In this document: piece after piece, positions 25,691 to 34,369 of the stretch
Numbering within the stretch: position 1 is the first letter of the stretch
Layout: the number at the start of each line of letters is the position of its first letter
DNA from: Fidelibacterota bacterium
Lineage (GTDB): Bacteria > Pseudomonadota > Alphaproteobacteria > Rhodospirillales > Rhodospirillaceae
DNA: 64,000 bases
Direction of reading: 5' to 3'
Assembly: GCA_947476275.1 (NCBI GenBank)
Contig: CANJPQ010000001.1
Location: 1-64,000, forward strand
Translations under genes and position numbers: made by a program
The notes under the pieces: generated by a model
Seen by the model: the letters and a program-made list of their open reading frames with translations, nothing else
What the model was told of the DNA's origin: nothing
Databases searched by the model: none

Positions 25691-26635
25691 ATGTCCGTTT
25701 CACGTCGCACGTTCGTGTCCACAGCGGCCATCGCTGCCGCCGCGGACCTGCCGCAGGCGCACGCCGCCGTACCCGCGCCGATGCCCACACCGCCGACAGA
25801 TGTGGACCGGGGTTTTGTGCGCCTGCGCGAGGGGTTGGTGCACTACCGCTCCGTCGGCCAACTCGGCAAGAAGCGCAGCACCAAGGCCCTGCCGCTGTAC
25901 CTCGCCCATGCCGGTCCCGGCTCGTCGTCCGGCTACCCGCCGATGCTATTGCGCCTGGCGGGTCAACGGTCATGCATCGCACCGGATTCGCTCGGCGCCG
26001 GCGATTCTGCAAAGCCCGAAGTCGCGCAGCCGGATGTCGCTTATTACGCCGATAGCGTCCTGCGCATCCTCGACGCCCTTGGGATCGAGCAGATCGATTA
26101 CTGCGGCGCACACACCGGCGCCCATATCGGCACGGAACTCGCCCTGCGCGCGCCGGGCCGCGTGCGGCGCCTGATCCTCGATGGCGTCACGCTGTTCTCG
26201 GACGACTTGAAGAAAGAGCTGCTGGTGAAATACGCGCCGCCGAAGGTGGCCGATGACGCCGGCGGCCACTTCCCGTGGGCCTGGCAGTTCATTCGCGACA
26301 TGGGCCTGTTCTTTCCGCACTACGCCCGAGACGATGCGCACCGCATGCACAATGCGGTCCCACCGCCCGAATCCACCCACCGCGGTGCGGTGGAGGTCCT
26401 CAAGAATCTCACCACCTATCACATGGGCTACCATGCGGTGTTCCGTCACGATATTCGCCCGCTCTTGCCGCGCCTCAAGCTTCCGGTGCTGTGCATGGCG
26501 TCCGAGTCCGATCCAGTAAGCCAATACCTGGATGAGTCGGCCGCCCTCGTCCCCGGCGCAAAGAAGGTGCTCATTCCGAGGGCCGGTGGCCTCGAGGCCA
26601 AGGCGGCGGCGATCGAGGCGTTCCTGAACGCTTAA
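25691..26635 (+). CDS. Exported alpha/beta-hydrolase-fold protein with His at the nucleophile position
   Basis: 314 residues from the ATG at 25691 (GGGGGAG upstream). Residues 1-26 form a Tat-type leader (SRRTFVSTAAIAAA). The alpha/beta hydrolase core is clear: HAGPGSS oxyanion region near 73-79, APDSLGAGDSAKP, and the nucleophile elbow at G139-A-H141-T-G143, where the usual serine is replaced by histidine. An acid is kept in SESDPVSQYLDE, but the terminal catalytic histidine is absent (VLIPRAGG). It is a paralogue of 56220-57068, sharing HTGAHIG and LTTYH. Classical Ser-hydrolase chemistry looks impossible; binding, lyase or other chemistry is open. Confidence 0.85.
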   Translation: MSVSRRTFVSTAAIAAAADLPQAHAAVPAPMPTPPTDVDRGFVRLREGLVHYRSVGQLGKKRSTKALPLYLAHAGPGSSSGYPPMLLRLAGQRSCIAPDSLGAGDSAKPEVAQPDVAYYADSVLRILDALGIEQIDYCGAHTGAHIGTELALRAPGRVRRLILDGVTLFSDDLKKELLVKYAPPKVADDAGGHFPWAWQFIRDMGLFFPHYARDDAHRMHNAVPPPESTHRGAVEVLKNLTTYHMGYHAVFRHDIRPLLPRLKLPVLCMASESDPVSQYLDESAALVPGAKKVLIPRAGGLEAKAAAIEAFLNA

Positions 26636-26654
26636 CGCCGGTATTTACCGGCGT
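26635..26654. terminator. Hairpin after the alpha/beta-hydrolase-fold gene
   Basis: ACGCCGGTA and TACCGGCGT are exact inverted repeats separated by TT, beginning at the last base of the stop codon. The stem is strong but no T-run follows, so this is a probable transcription attenuator or 3' stabiliser rather than a certain intrinsic terminator. Confidence 0.5.
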
Positions 26655-26700
26655 CGGTCGATAGGCGCAGACTGGCCTATAGATATTGGGGGAGTGCACT

Positions 26701-28089
26701 ATGGAACGCCGCGATCTTCTCGGGGGCTTGGCGCTGGGATCTTTGGCCGCGGGGGCGACGGCCTTCGGCCCTTCGTCGGCGGAAGCCAATTGGGGCATGG
26801 TCGCGCCGGGCCCCGTCCCGGGGGCGGATTTCGACAAGCGCCTCCTTGTCAACAAGGCGCGCGCTTATGAAATCATGGACCGGGAAGGGGTCGACGCCAT
26901 CGTCGCCCTGAATCCGGTGAACGTCTTCTATCTCGGCAACTACTTCTCCTATGAACTCCAGAAGCTGCGCGCGATCCCGAGCTTCGCCGTTATGCCGCGC
27001 AACGAGAAGATGCCGACGTTCTTGATCGTCGCCGGCACCGATCTCGAATTCATCGCCAACCGCGACCGCGACTATCCGGAAGTGATTCCCTACACCTCGG
27101 CCGTGGATTGGCACCCCTACGCCGACAAGGCCAATTGGGGCAAGGAACCGGCCGCGACGGAAATCCGCGCCGCTGCGTACCCGGACAGCCTGACAGTGCG
27201 CGAACAGCATTGGGACGACCTTGTGAAGAAGGTCAGCACCCGTCGCGCCGCGACGCCGGAGTGGGGCCTGGTCAAGGCGCTGCAGGAATGCGGCCTCACC
27301 AAGGGCAAGATCGCGGTCGACGATTTCCGCATCTACGACATCTTGAAAATGCTCGGCCAGAACGACGTCAAGTGCGTTCCCGGCGACAACACCTTCCGCA
27401 AGATCCGCCTGATCAAGTCGGAGGTGGAACTTCAGCACATGCGCACCATCGCCCGCATCAACCAGGATGCCTGCATGGCGATGTTGAAGCAGGTGCACAC
27501 CGGCACGACCAAGGCCGACGTCGACAGCATCTTCATGAAAGAGGCCGCGGCTCGCGGCGCCAAGGCCATGTGGATCGCGTCGGGCTCGACCGGCGGCTTC
27601 CCTGAGGACGTCGCCAAACCGGGCCGGGCGATGATGGTGGACGCGGTCTGCCAGCGGAATTTCTATCACGGCGACTTCGGTCGCACCTTCGTGTTGGGCG
27701 AGCCGTCGAAGGAGATCGTGGAGCGCATGCGCATCCTCAAGCTCGGCCGCGACACCGCCTTCAGCACCATCAAGCCGGGCATGAAGTATTCCGAGCTGAC
27801 CAAGACCGTGTCCGATGCGATGCAGAAGTCCTACCGCGGCGGCACCAAGGTGCGCTTCGGCGTCGGCCCGCACTCCGTCGGCTTGCAGCACACCGACCAG
27901 CCCTACCGCGACGGCCTGCCGTTCGTGGTGCCGGACGATCTCACCTTCGAGGTCGGCATGACGCTCACGGTCGATCTGCCGACGCCCGAAATCGGCTGGG
28001 GTGCGATCCACTTCGAGGATCTGATCACGGTGACCAAGACCGGCGTCGAGCCGCTCGCCAGCTTGAGCGATCCATTGATCGTCATCTAG
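26701..28089 (+). CDS. Exported M24 family metallopeptidase-fold protein (Xaa-Pro dipeptidase-like)
   Basis: 462 residues, with GGGGGAG before the ATG at 26701. The leader ERRDLLGGLALGSLAAGATA is Tat-like. A creatinase-type N-terminal domain spans about 45-235 and a pita-bread domain about 240-455. Metal ligands expected in M24 enzymes are found at D314 and D325 (DAVCQRNFYHGD), H391 (GPHSVGL) and E439 (HFEDLITV). The other glutamate is aspartate (TVDLP, D425). Members of this fold include aminopeptidase P, prolidase, creatinase and the DMSP lyase DddP, so peptide cleavage is not guaranteed. The exported location is unusual for prolidases. It lies just before greB. Confidence 0.85.
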   Translation: MERRDLLGGLALGSLAAGATAFGPSSAEANWGMVAPGPVPGADFDKRLLVNKARAYEIMDREGVDAIVALNPVNVFYLGNYFSYELQKLRAIPSFAVMPRNEKMPTFLIVAGTDLEFIANRDRDYPEVIPYTSAVDWHPYADKANWGKEPAATEIRAAAYPDSLTVREQHWDDLVKKVSTRRAATPEWGLVKALQECGLTKGKIAVDDFRIYDILKMLGQNDVKCVPGDNTFRKIRLIKSEVELQHMRTIARINQDACMAMLKQVHTGTTKADVDSIFMKEAAARGAKAMWIASGSTGGFPEDVAKPGRAMMVDAVCQRNFYHGDFGRTFVLGEPSKEIVERMRILKLGRDTAFSTIKPGMKYSELTKTVSDAMQKSYRGGTKVRFGVGPHSVGLQHTDQPYRDGLPFVVPDDLTFEVGMTLTVDLPTPEIGWGAIHFEDLITVTKTGVEPLASLSDPLIVI

Positions 28090-28101
28090 CGTTACGGCTT
28101 C

Positions 28102-28701
28102 ATGAGCAAAGCTTTCACCCGCGAACCGGACGGCGACGCGGACACCGATGGTATGGCTGATGACGAGGCCGATACGTCGGCCCCCTTGCCGAAGAACTAT
28201 GTCACGCCGCGCGGCCACAAATTGCTGATGGACGAACTCCTCAACCTGCGCCGGGTGGAGCGTCCGAAGGTTGTGGAGATCGTCTCCTGGGCCGCCGGCA
28301 ACGGCGACCGCTCGGAGAACGGCGATTACATCTACGGCAAGAAGCGGCTACGGGAGATCGACCGGCGCACCCGCTACCTTGGCAAACGCCTCGATGCCGC
28401 CGAGATCGTCGACCCGGCACAGCAGAAAATCCGCGACAAGGTGTTCTTCGGCGCCACCGTCACCTATGCGGATAGCAAGGACAAGGAACACACCATCACC
28501 ATCGTCGGCGTTGACGAGGCGGACCTTGAGAACGGCCTGGTGAGTTGGATCGCGCCCATCGCCAAAGCCCTGATGAAAGCCGAAGTGGGCGACACGGTGT
28601 CCATTCGTACTCCCGGCGGCGCGGATGAGATCGAAGTGGTGGCGATCGCCTACGACGAGCGTTTGGACGGCACCAGCAAGAAGAGCGACTCATCGATCTG
28701 A
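28102..28701 (+). CDS. greB: Transcription elongation factor GreB
   Basis: 199 residues. After an acidic, low-complexity N-terminal extension of about 30 residues comes the Gre coiled coil, NYVTPRGHKLLMDELLNLRRVERPKVVE, with the acidic tip region near GDRSENGDYIYGKKRLREIDRRTRYL. This is the GreB-type tip. The C-terminal FKBP-like domain follows from about residue 110 (VFFGATVTYADSKDKE through RTPGGADEIEVVAI). It rescues backtracked RNA polymerase by stimulating transcript cleavage. The extension is longer than in E. coli GreB. The gene overlaps the convergent surface-polysaccharide gene by 52 bases, the largest overlap in the window. Confidence 0.93.
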   Translation: MSKAFTREPDGDADTDGMADDEADTSAPLPKNYVTPRGHKLLMDELLNLRRVERPKVVEIVSWAAGNGDRSENGDYIYGKKRLREIDRRTRYLGKRLDAAEIVDPAQQKIRDKVFFGATVTYADSKDKEHTITIVGVDEADLENGLVSWIAPIAKALMKAEVGDTVSIRTPGGADEIEVVAIAYDERLDGTSKKSDSSI

Positions 28702-29858
28702 TGAACCGTCGCGCCCGTCGGCTTGATATGCGGACTCTCCGCCACCTCTGCCTTCGCGACCGTGATTTTCTGCTTCAATACATCCGGCCGATCGACCGGC
28801 TGCCACCGAAAATCGCCGCCAAGTGGCTTGGCCTCCCGCGCTCGCAGCAAACCCAGAATCGCGTCCGCCGTGCGCTGCGCGCCGCCTACGGGGTACATGT
28901 CGGCGACGGTCTGCGCTGGTGGCGGCAGCGTGCCGGTGGTGCTGAAGGCGGACAGCGCCGCGATTGCCGCATCGGCGGATATCACGGTCGTGTTGATCAA
29001 GCGCATCACGAACTTCGCGCCCCAGTCCGGTTCGGTGCTGACGTTCAATACTGGCCGCCCCATCACCGCGGCTTCGAGGCCGGTGGTGCTGTCGGTGTGG
29101 ACGACCAGACGCGCGCCCGCCAACCAGGGGCCGGGGCTTTCGCCGATCACCACCCGCACGTTTGCAGTCCGCGCGGCGAAGCTTTGCCAGAGGCCTGCGT
29201 TCTCCGCCGGATGCGGACGTATGACGATCTCGTCGGCTAGGTTCGCGCACATCCACGCCAGCACCGGCATGAACTTTTCGCGGCGGGCGCTCTCCCATGC
29301 CACCCGCTGCGCCGCATCCGTCAGGCCGCCGGTGTTGAGCTGGGCCTGCGCATCGGCGGCGCTGCCCCACACACTGTTGGTGAGGGGGAAGTTGGTGTTC
29401 ACCAGCACATAGGGCGTTGCCGTCGTGCGCGCTGCGGCACCTTGCGCCGCGCACAGGTCGATGCGTGCGCTTCCGGTCACCGTGATGGTCGAGCCGGGGA
29501 ACGCGGCGGAAACCGTGCGGGCATGGAGATCGCTGTGGGCGAAGAACACCGCGCGCTGCAGGCTCTCCGGCGCCAGGATTTCCAGCATCGCCGGACCGGC
29601 CAGTGCCAAGGCTTCCTCATCCGCCGCGGCGATGATGTGCCCGCCTTGAGCCACAGTGGCCATGGTCGCCGCTTGGATCGCATTGGCGGTTGGGAACAGA
29701 TAGCAGCCTTGCGGCGCGGTCGGGCCGTTGTAGGCCATGCTCCAACGCTGGCCGACCACCACCGCGCAGCCCGCTTTCAGCAAGGCTGCCGCAATCAAAA
29801 GGCGCGGCTCGAAGTCCCGCGCCTTGAGTTCACACAGAAGATAGGCAATGCGCTGCAT
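28650..29858 (-). CDS. Surface polysaccharide biosynthesis protein (TIGR04396-like)
   Basis: 402 residues from the ATG at 29858 (MQRIAYLLCELKARDFEPRLLIA). The fold resembles glycosyltransferase-B or capsule-type transferases: EIVIRPHPAENAGLW is the hallmark stretch, followed by VIGESPGPWLAGARLVVHTDSTTGLEAAVMGRPVLNV, which matches the nucleotide-sugar-binding half. No signal peptide or membrane helix is seen. It probably acts in the cytoplasm on surface carbohydrate precursors, but neither donor nor acceptor can be given. No other polysaccharide genes are adjacent, so it may be an orphan enzyme or part of a dispersed pathway with the Dpr-like genes. Confidence 0.8.
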   Translation of the reverse strand: MQRIAYLLCELKARDFEPRLLIAAALLKAGCAVVVGQRWSMAYNGPTAPQGCYLFPTANAIQAATMATVAQGGHIIAAADEEALALAGPAMLEILAPESLQRAVFFAHSDLHARTVSAAFPGSTITVTGSARIDLCAAQGAAARTTATPYVLVNTNFPLTNSVWGSAADAQAQLNTGGLTDAAQRVAWESARREKFMPVLAWMCANLADEIVIRPHPAENAGLWQSFAARTANVRVVIGESPGPWLAGARLVVHTDSTTGLEAAVMGRPVLNVSTEPDWGAKFVMRLINTTVISADAAIAALSAFSTTGTLPPPAQTVADMYPVGGAQRTADAILGLLRAREAKPLGGDFRWQPVDRPDVLKQKITVAKAEVAESPHIKPTGATVHQIDESLFLLVPSKRSS

Positions 29859-29917
29859 GGCCGGAACGATACGCGAGGGCTTCCGACGCGGCAAATCGGC
29901 TCTCGCCGTATGACATA

Positions 29918-29938
29918 GCTCAAACTTTTCGTTTGAGC
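29918..29938. promoter_or_regulatory. Perfect inverted repeat in a divergent promoter region
   Basis: GCTCAAAC and GTTTGAGC are exact inverted repeats around TTTTC, between the leftward polysaccharide gene (start 29858) and the rightward lipoprotein gene (start 29990). The position suits an operator or a 5' leader hairpin affecting either gene. No regulator gene is next to it. Confidence 0.45.
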
Positions 29939-29989
29939 CCGCGGGTGCGCCCGGCATAGCGTCTCTGCGGATTTCGGGAGGGTACTCAC

Positions 29990-31033
29990 ATGCGTGCAGC
30001 GCTGGCGGTCGTGGGCTGTCTGGTCTTGGCTGGTTGCGGCCAGGCCGTTCAACTGCCCACATGCGTGGCGGGCGCGGATGTGATCTGCGACATCGTCAAG
30101 CCCGAGGACATCGAGGCCATCCCCAATAGCCGCTGGCTGCTGGTGAGCGAACTCGGCAATGGCGCCGACAAGCCTGGGCGCATTGTCCTGGTCGATCCGG
30201 ACACAAAAGAGAAGCGCACGCTGATCGAAGGCCCGCAACAGGTCGCCGAAGGTGCGGCGGAACAAACCTGCGGCGCGCCGCCGGAGAAGTTGACCCCGCG
30301 CGGCTTCCACCTCAGCACCCGCGACGACGGCAGCTTGCGGCTTCTGGTGATCAGCGGTACGCGCGTTGAACGGTTCCACATTAAGGTCGACGGCGACGAG
30401 TTCACCAGCGCCTGGATCAACTGCGTCAGCATCGCACCGGAGATTTCCGCCAACGACGTTGCCGCGCTCGACGATGACGGCATTGTCGTCAGCCATATGT
30501 TCGCCCCGCCGCGCACGGCGATGATGGACTGGAAATTCATGCTCGGCATGAATACCGGTGCAGTCTACGCCTGGCGCAAGGACGGTGGCTGGACGCGCAT
30601 TCCCAACAGCGACGTGTCCTTCGGCAACGGCATTCAGGTCGATCCGAAAACCGGGCGCATCTACGTGGCGTCGATGTATGCCCAGCGCATTGTCGCCCTC
30701 GACAAAGATGGCGCGAACCGCCAGGAAACCCCACGGCTCCCGATCCAGAACGACAACATCTCCTGGTCGTCGGACGGCAAGCTGATCGGCGTGGGTCACA
30801 GCGGCTTCCCGGTGCGCGGCACCGCCAGATGTCGCGAGCTGGGCGGCGCGCCGTGCGGCTTCCCGTTCACCGTCGTGCAGATCGATCCGAAGACATTGGC
30901 GTTCGAGACGCTGTTCGAGAACAAGGTCCCGACGATCCCCGGCGCCTCCGTGGCGCTCCGCCGCGGCAATGCGCTTTACCTCGGCACGGCCTTCGGCGAC
31001 CGCATCACCAAAGTAACCGTGCAAGCGAAGTGA
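29990..31033 (+). CDS. Lipoprotein with beta-propeller-like (SMP-30-like) domain
   Basis: 347 residues, with GGGAGGG upstream of the ATG. The signal ends in a lipobox LAGC with C16 as the lipid-bearing residue. The mature protein has repeated strand blocks typical of a propeller: RWLLVSELGNG, GRIVLVDPDTKEKRTLIEG, NGIQVDPKTGRIYVASMYAQRIVALDKDG, and NDNISWSSDGKLIGVGHSG near the end. These look like gluconolactonase/SMP-30 or strictosidine-synthase type propellers, but lactonase metal ligands cannot be confirmed by eye. It is translationally coupled to a downstream glycosidase-like gene (GTGA overlap), hinting at work on an external sugar. Confidence 0.8.
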   Translation: MRAALAVVGCLVLAGCGQAVQLPTCVAGADVICDIVKPEDIEAIPNSRWLLVSELGNGADKPGRIVLVDPDTKEKRTLIEGPQQVAEGAAEQTCGAPPEKLTPRGFHLSTRDDGSLRLLVISGTRVERFHIKVDGDEFTSAWINCVSIAPEISANDVAALDDDGIVVSHMFAPPRTAMMDWKFMLGMNTGAVYAWRKDGGWTRIPNSDVSFGNGIQVDPKTGRIYVASMYAQRIVALDKDGANRQETPRLPIQNDNISWSSDGKLIGVGHSGFPVRGTARCRELGGAPCGFPFTVVQIDPKTLAFETLFENKVPTIPGASVALRRGNALYLGTAFGDRITKVTVQAK

Positions 31034-32055
31034 ACACCGCAGGTCTCGTTCTCGCGCCGGGCCCCGCCGGCCGCTGCGACGATTTCCGCGTCGGCGGCGC
31101 GGTGGTGCATGCCGGCGCCGATAGCCAATGGCGCATGTGGTACTACTGCCGCGACCGCGCCTTCGACCGCGATGCCCCGCCCACCTTGGGGAGCGGGCGC
31201 GTGGCCCTTGCGACGTCGCACGACGGAGTTCATTGGCAGCGCGTGGACGGACCCGCGACGGCCGGTGCGGTGCTCGATCCCAATCCCGATCCGGCAGCGT
31301 TCGATTCGCTGCACGTTGGCCTGACGGATGTCACGCGCCACGACGGCGCCTGGTGGATGTGGTGCTTCGGCGGCGACCGCACCGTCAGCACCACCGAAGC
31401 GCCGGCCTTCGCGGGCGTGAAGGGGCTCGCCATGCGCAGCGGCCTCGCGCGCAGTACCGACGGCGTGCAATGGACCCGTGTCGGCGGCGCGCTTTTCGAC
31501 ATCGATGCCGACGCGGTCTATGCCGCCTGGCCCAATGCCGTGCATGACGGCGCGCAGTGGGTGCTGCAGTACACGGCCCCGTCGCGCGATATGAAGCACG
31601 CCCGCACGCGTATCGCTGTCTCGGCCGACGGGCGCACCTGGACGAAACGCGGCGACATGATCTGGGCGGATGGTGCGCCGGATCATGCGATCACCGGAAT
31701 TATCACCCGCCACGTGCTGGCAAATCCGCTTCAAGGCGGGCGGCGGTGGCTGATGGTCTATACCGGCACGGACGCGGCCCACCGCCGGGCGATTGGTGCC
31801 GCTGAGTCCGACGATCTCATCACATGGCATCCGGCCGCGCCCGGTCCGATCTTTCGCATCGGCGCACCGGGCGCGTGGGACGATTTCGGCGTGGCGGCGA
31901 CACGTCTCGTGCCGCACCAGGGCAAGCTCTATCTCTACTACTATGGGTTTCAGTCGCTCGGAGACGAGAACAAGGCCCGCGGCATCGGCCTGGCGGTCAG
32001 TGCAGACGGCACGCTCGCGAATTTCGAACGTGCATTGGCCGATTCAATAGAATAG
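31030..32055 (+). CDS. Five-bladed beta-propeller protein resembling GH43/GH32 glycosidases
   Basis: 341 residues from the GTG at 31030, which overlaps the lipoprotein stop. Repeating blade signatures are visible: ALATSHDGVHWQRVDGP, ARSTDGVQWTRVGGALF, AVSADGRTWTKRGDMI, GAAESDDLITWHPAAPGPIF and LYLYYYGFQS. Each ends with the S-x-D-x-x-x-W turn that marks GH43/GH32/GH68-like propellers. Catalytic acids cannot be assigned confidently, and many propellers of this look are non-catalytic or act as phosphorylases. There is no signal peptide, unlike its lipoprotein partner. The stop codon lies in the arm of a palindromic repeat (32053-32105). Confidence 0.75.
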   Translation: MNTAGLVLAPGPAGRCDDFRVGGAVVHAGADSQWRMWYYCRDRAFDRDAPPTLGSGRVALATSHDGVHWQRVDGPATAGAVLDPNPDPAAFDSLHVGLTDVTRHDGAWWMWCFGGDRTVSTTEAPAFAGVKGLAMRSGLARSTDGVQWTRVGGALFDIDADAVYAAWPNAVHDGAQWVLQYTAPSRDMKHARTRIAVSADGRTWTKRGDMIWADGAPDHAITGIITRHVLANPLQGGRRWLMVYTGTDAAHRRAIGAAESDDLITWHPAAPGPIFRIGAPGAWDDFGVAATRLVPHQGKLYLYYYGFQSLGDENKARGIGLAVSADGTLANFERALADSIE

Positions 32056-32105
32056 CGCGCGATGACCGGGAAAAACCGGTGCCCACTTTTCCCTATCGCG
32101 CGCTA
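32053..32105. repeat. Palindromic repeat between convergent genes, likely bidirectional terminator
   Basis: Outer arms TAGCGCGCGAT (32053-32063) and ATCGCGCGCTA (32095-32105) are exact reverse complements and contain the stop codons of both flanking genes. Inside, GGGAAAA pairs with TTTTCCC, and a smaller ACCGG/CCGGT hairpin competes. The inner text resembles a palindromic element scattered through many Rhizobiales genomes (GGAAAA...ACCGGT...CCCACTTTTCC). Only this copy was noticed in the window. Confidence 0.75.
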
Positions 32106-33128
32106 GATCAGCTTGCGCGCGTATAGCTCTTCCTTGAGGTAGGCGTAATAGATCGGCGCGGCCACCAGGCCCGGCACGCCAAACGCCGCTTCCATCGCCA
32201 TCATCGCGATCAGCAATTCCCACGCCCGTGCATTGATGCGTCCACCGATGATGCGGGCGTTCAGGAAGTACTCGAGCTTGTGGATGATGATCAGATAAGC
32301 GAGCGCCGCGATCGCGACCGCAGGCGACAGGCTCAGGCTGACGATGAAGATCACCGTGTTCGAAATCAGATTGCCCAGCACCGGCAGCAGGCCGGCGAAG
32401 AACGTCACCGCGATCATGGTTTTCACCAGCGGCAAGTGCACGTCGAACAGCGGCAACACCACGGCCAGGTAAAGCGCCGTGAACATCGTGTTCAGGGCCG
32501 AGATGCGGATCTGCGAGAACACGATGTTGTGGAAACCGATGCTCAGGAACGCGGCGCGGCGCATCAACGCCTGGGCAAGGGGGCCGGGTATCGGGCGATT
32601 GGCCGATTCCTGGATGGCAATCAGCCCGCCGATCACGATACCGATGACTAGGTAGAACACGAACCGGCCCGCGCCGACGCCCATGGTGCCCAACTCGCTG
32701 GCATGGCCGCGCAGCCACCCGGACACGGCTGTCTGCATATCGGCGGTGTTCTCCGGCAAATAGCCCAGAACCCAGGCGGGTAAACGTCCCTTGGCGGTTT
32801 CGATCACCTCGGCCATGCGCTTCAACAACTCGACGATGCCGTCGAGTCCTGCGTTGAAGGTGGTCGTCAGTTTGACGATTCCCAGGGCGAGCAGCAGGGT
32901 GATCAAGGCCACCAGAATGCTCAGGGCCACCATTTTACGCATGGGTTTTGTGACGCCCATGTTGCCCAGGGCCGGGCTCACCAGATGGACCAGGTGATAG
33001 ATCAGCAACCCCGCCAGAAGTGCGGTCAGAAGCCCGAGTTTCAGCAGCGTCAGCAGGGCAACAAGGGTCAGAACGAGGGAAACAAGTTCCAGGCGCGTGT
33101 CGGCGATCTCGTCGGTGGTCCGGTACAT
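32103..33128 (-). CDS. AI-2E family transporter (copy 1 of 3)
   Basis: 341 residues from the ATG at 33128 (GAGGGG upstream). Seven or so hydrophobic helices are visible in the AI-2E/PerM pattern: a paired N-terminal set near LVSLVLTLVALLTLLKLGLL, a soluble middle around 140-200 with WVLGYLPENTADMQ, and a C-terminal set containing LLPVLGNLISNTVIFIVSLSL. Family members include the AI-2 exporter TqsA, PerM and Na+/H+ antiporter-like proteins, so the substrate cannot be assumed. Two further members of this family are in this window (41830-42990 and 50362-51471); this one is the most divergent. Confidence 0.85.
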   Translation of the reverse strand: MYRTTDEIADTRLELVSLVLTLVALLTLLKLGLLTALLAGLLIYHLVHLVSPALGNMGVTKPMRKMVALSILVALITLLLALGIVKLTTTFNAGLDGIVELLKRMAEVIETAKGRLPAWVLGYLPENTADMQTAVSGWLRGHASELGTMGVGAGRFVFYLVIGIVIGGLIAIQESANRPIPGPLAQALMRRAAFLSIGFHNIVFSQIRISALNTMFTALYLAVVLPLFDVHLPLVKTMIAVTFFAGLLPVLGNLISNTVIFIVSLSLSPAVAIAALAYLIIIHKLEYFLNARIIGGRINARAWELLIAMMAMEAAFGVPGLVAAPIYYAYLKEELYARKLI

Positions 33129-33317
33129 CTGTGCCCCTCGCAAGCCGGCAGCCTTATAGCAAGTCCCACCATTGGATTGTGAACAACCGCGCCGGTGTGA
33201 AAAAAACTTAATGCTCGCTCCGCTCGGACCGATTGTGGGCAATCCCCACCGCGCCGCTTGCGTTTCACGGGCAGGGGGGGCGAATATTCAGAAACGGGGG
33301 GACGACGGCCAAAGGTC

Positions 33318-34355
33318 ATGACGCGGGCAGCCCTCTACAGCAGATCCAGACGGCCCCCAGGTCGGCAGGCCCATGCGCCGCCGCCGCCGGAGCCCGGATT
33401 CTGGGCGCAGCGCAGCGCCGCCCTCAAGCGTTTCGGCCAGCGTTTTGAAAAGCCGCTTCTGCTCGCCGGCGGCGTGCTCGGCGCGCTGGTCGCCTTCGCC
33501 ATCTTCGCCGCCTTCACGCCGACGCCGCGGGAATACACCCAGACCGACATCGATGCGGCGGTCCTGCATACCCTGAAGACCCGCCCGCCCGAACCCTCCA
33601 AGGCCTCGGTGGCCACCGACGTGATCGGTCCGTCGGTCGTGTTGGTCCGCCGGCTCGGCAAGGAAGGCGAGGAAGAAGCCAAGGAGAAAGATAAACCGGA
33701 TCCCAAGGGCCTGCCGCCGACCCCGGGCAAGGGCGACAAGCCGCAGAAACTTCTCCCGCGTCCCAAGGATCAGGCCAACAAAGATGCGCCGCCTTCGAAG
33801 GAGAAGGAGCGCGGCGGCATGAAGGGACTCGGCACCGGCGTGGCGATCTCCGAGGAAGGTCTGGTGATTACCTGCCTACACGTCATCGCCGGCGCCGATC
33901 GCATCGGCCTCGTGTTCGCCGATGGCACCGAAACCGACGCCGACGTGGTGTCCGTGCAGCCGGAGAACGATCTCGCGGTGCTCAAAGCCAAGACCGTGCC
34001 AGATGATTTCGTGCCGGCCACCTTGCGTTCGACCAAGGGTTTGCGGGTCGGCGACGAAGTTGTCGCGGTCGGTTTCCCCTTCGGCCTCGGCCCGTCGACC
34101 ACCTTCGGTGTGGTGTCCGGCTTGCGGCGCGAACACGAATCCCAGGAAGGCCGGCGCAAGCTGATCGACCTGATCCAGTTCGACGCGGCCGCGAACCCCG
34201 GCAATTCCGGCGGCCCGCTCGTCACCACCGATGGCGATGTGGTCGGGATTGTCACCTCCATCCTCAATCCCACCGACAAGGGCTTCTTCGTTGGTATTGC
34301 TTTCGCCGTGCCGATCGAGAATGCCGCCACAGCTGCAGGACTTTCACCCTTCTGA
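33318..34355 (+). CDS. Membrane-anchored trypsin-like (HtrA/S1C) protease with charged insert
   Basis: 345 residues from the ATG at 33318. A proline-rich cytoplasmic tail precedes one membrane helix (about 47-66). The protease domain has the triad H188 (TCLHVIAG), D218 (ENDLAVLK) and S297 (GNSGGPL). Between the first strands (VVLVRRLG, ending near 114) and GLGTGVAIS (near 170) lies an insertion of about 50 residues rich in Lys, Glu, Asp and Pro, which is unusual. There is no PDZ domain after the protease fold. It is followed 14 bases later by moxR, so it is probably the first gene of the MoxR-DUF58-VWA operon and might process a partner of that complex. Confidence 0.85.
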   Translation: MTRAALYSRSRRPPGRQAHAPPPPEPGFWAQRSAALKRFGQRFEKPLLLAGGVLGALVAFAIFAAFTPTPREYTQTDIDAAVLHTLKTRPPEPSKASVATDVIGPSVVLVRRLGKEGEEEAKEKDKPDPKGLPPTPGKGDKPQKLLPRPKDQANKDAPPSKEKERGGMKGLGTGVAISEEGLVITCLHVIAGADRIGLVFADGTETDADVVSVQPENDLAVLKAKTVPDDFVPATLRSTKGLRVGDEVVAVGFPFGLGPSTTFGVVSGLRREHESQEGRRKLIDLIQFDAAANPGNSGGPLVTTDGDVVGIVTSILNPTDKGFFVGIAFAVPIENAATAAGLSPF

Positions 34356-34369
34356 CCTGAGGAAGCCGT

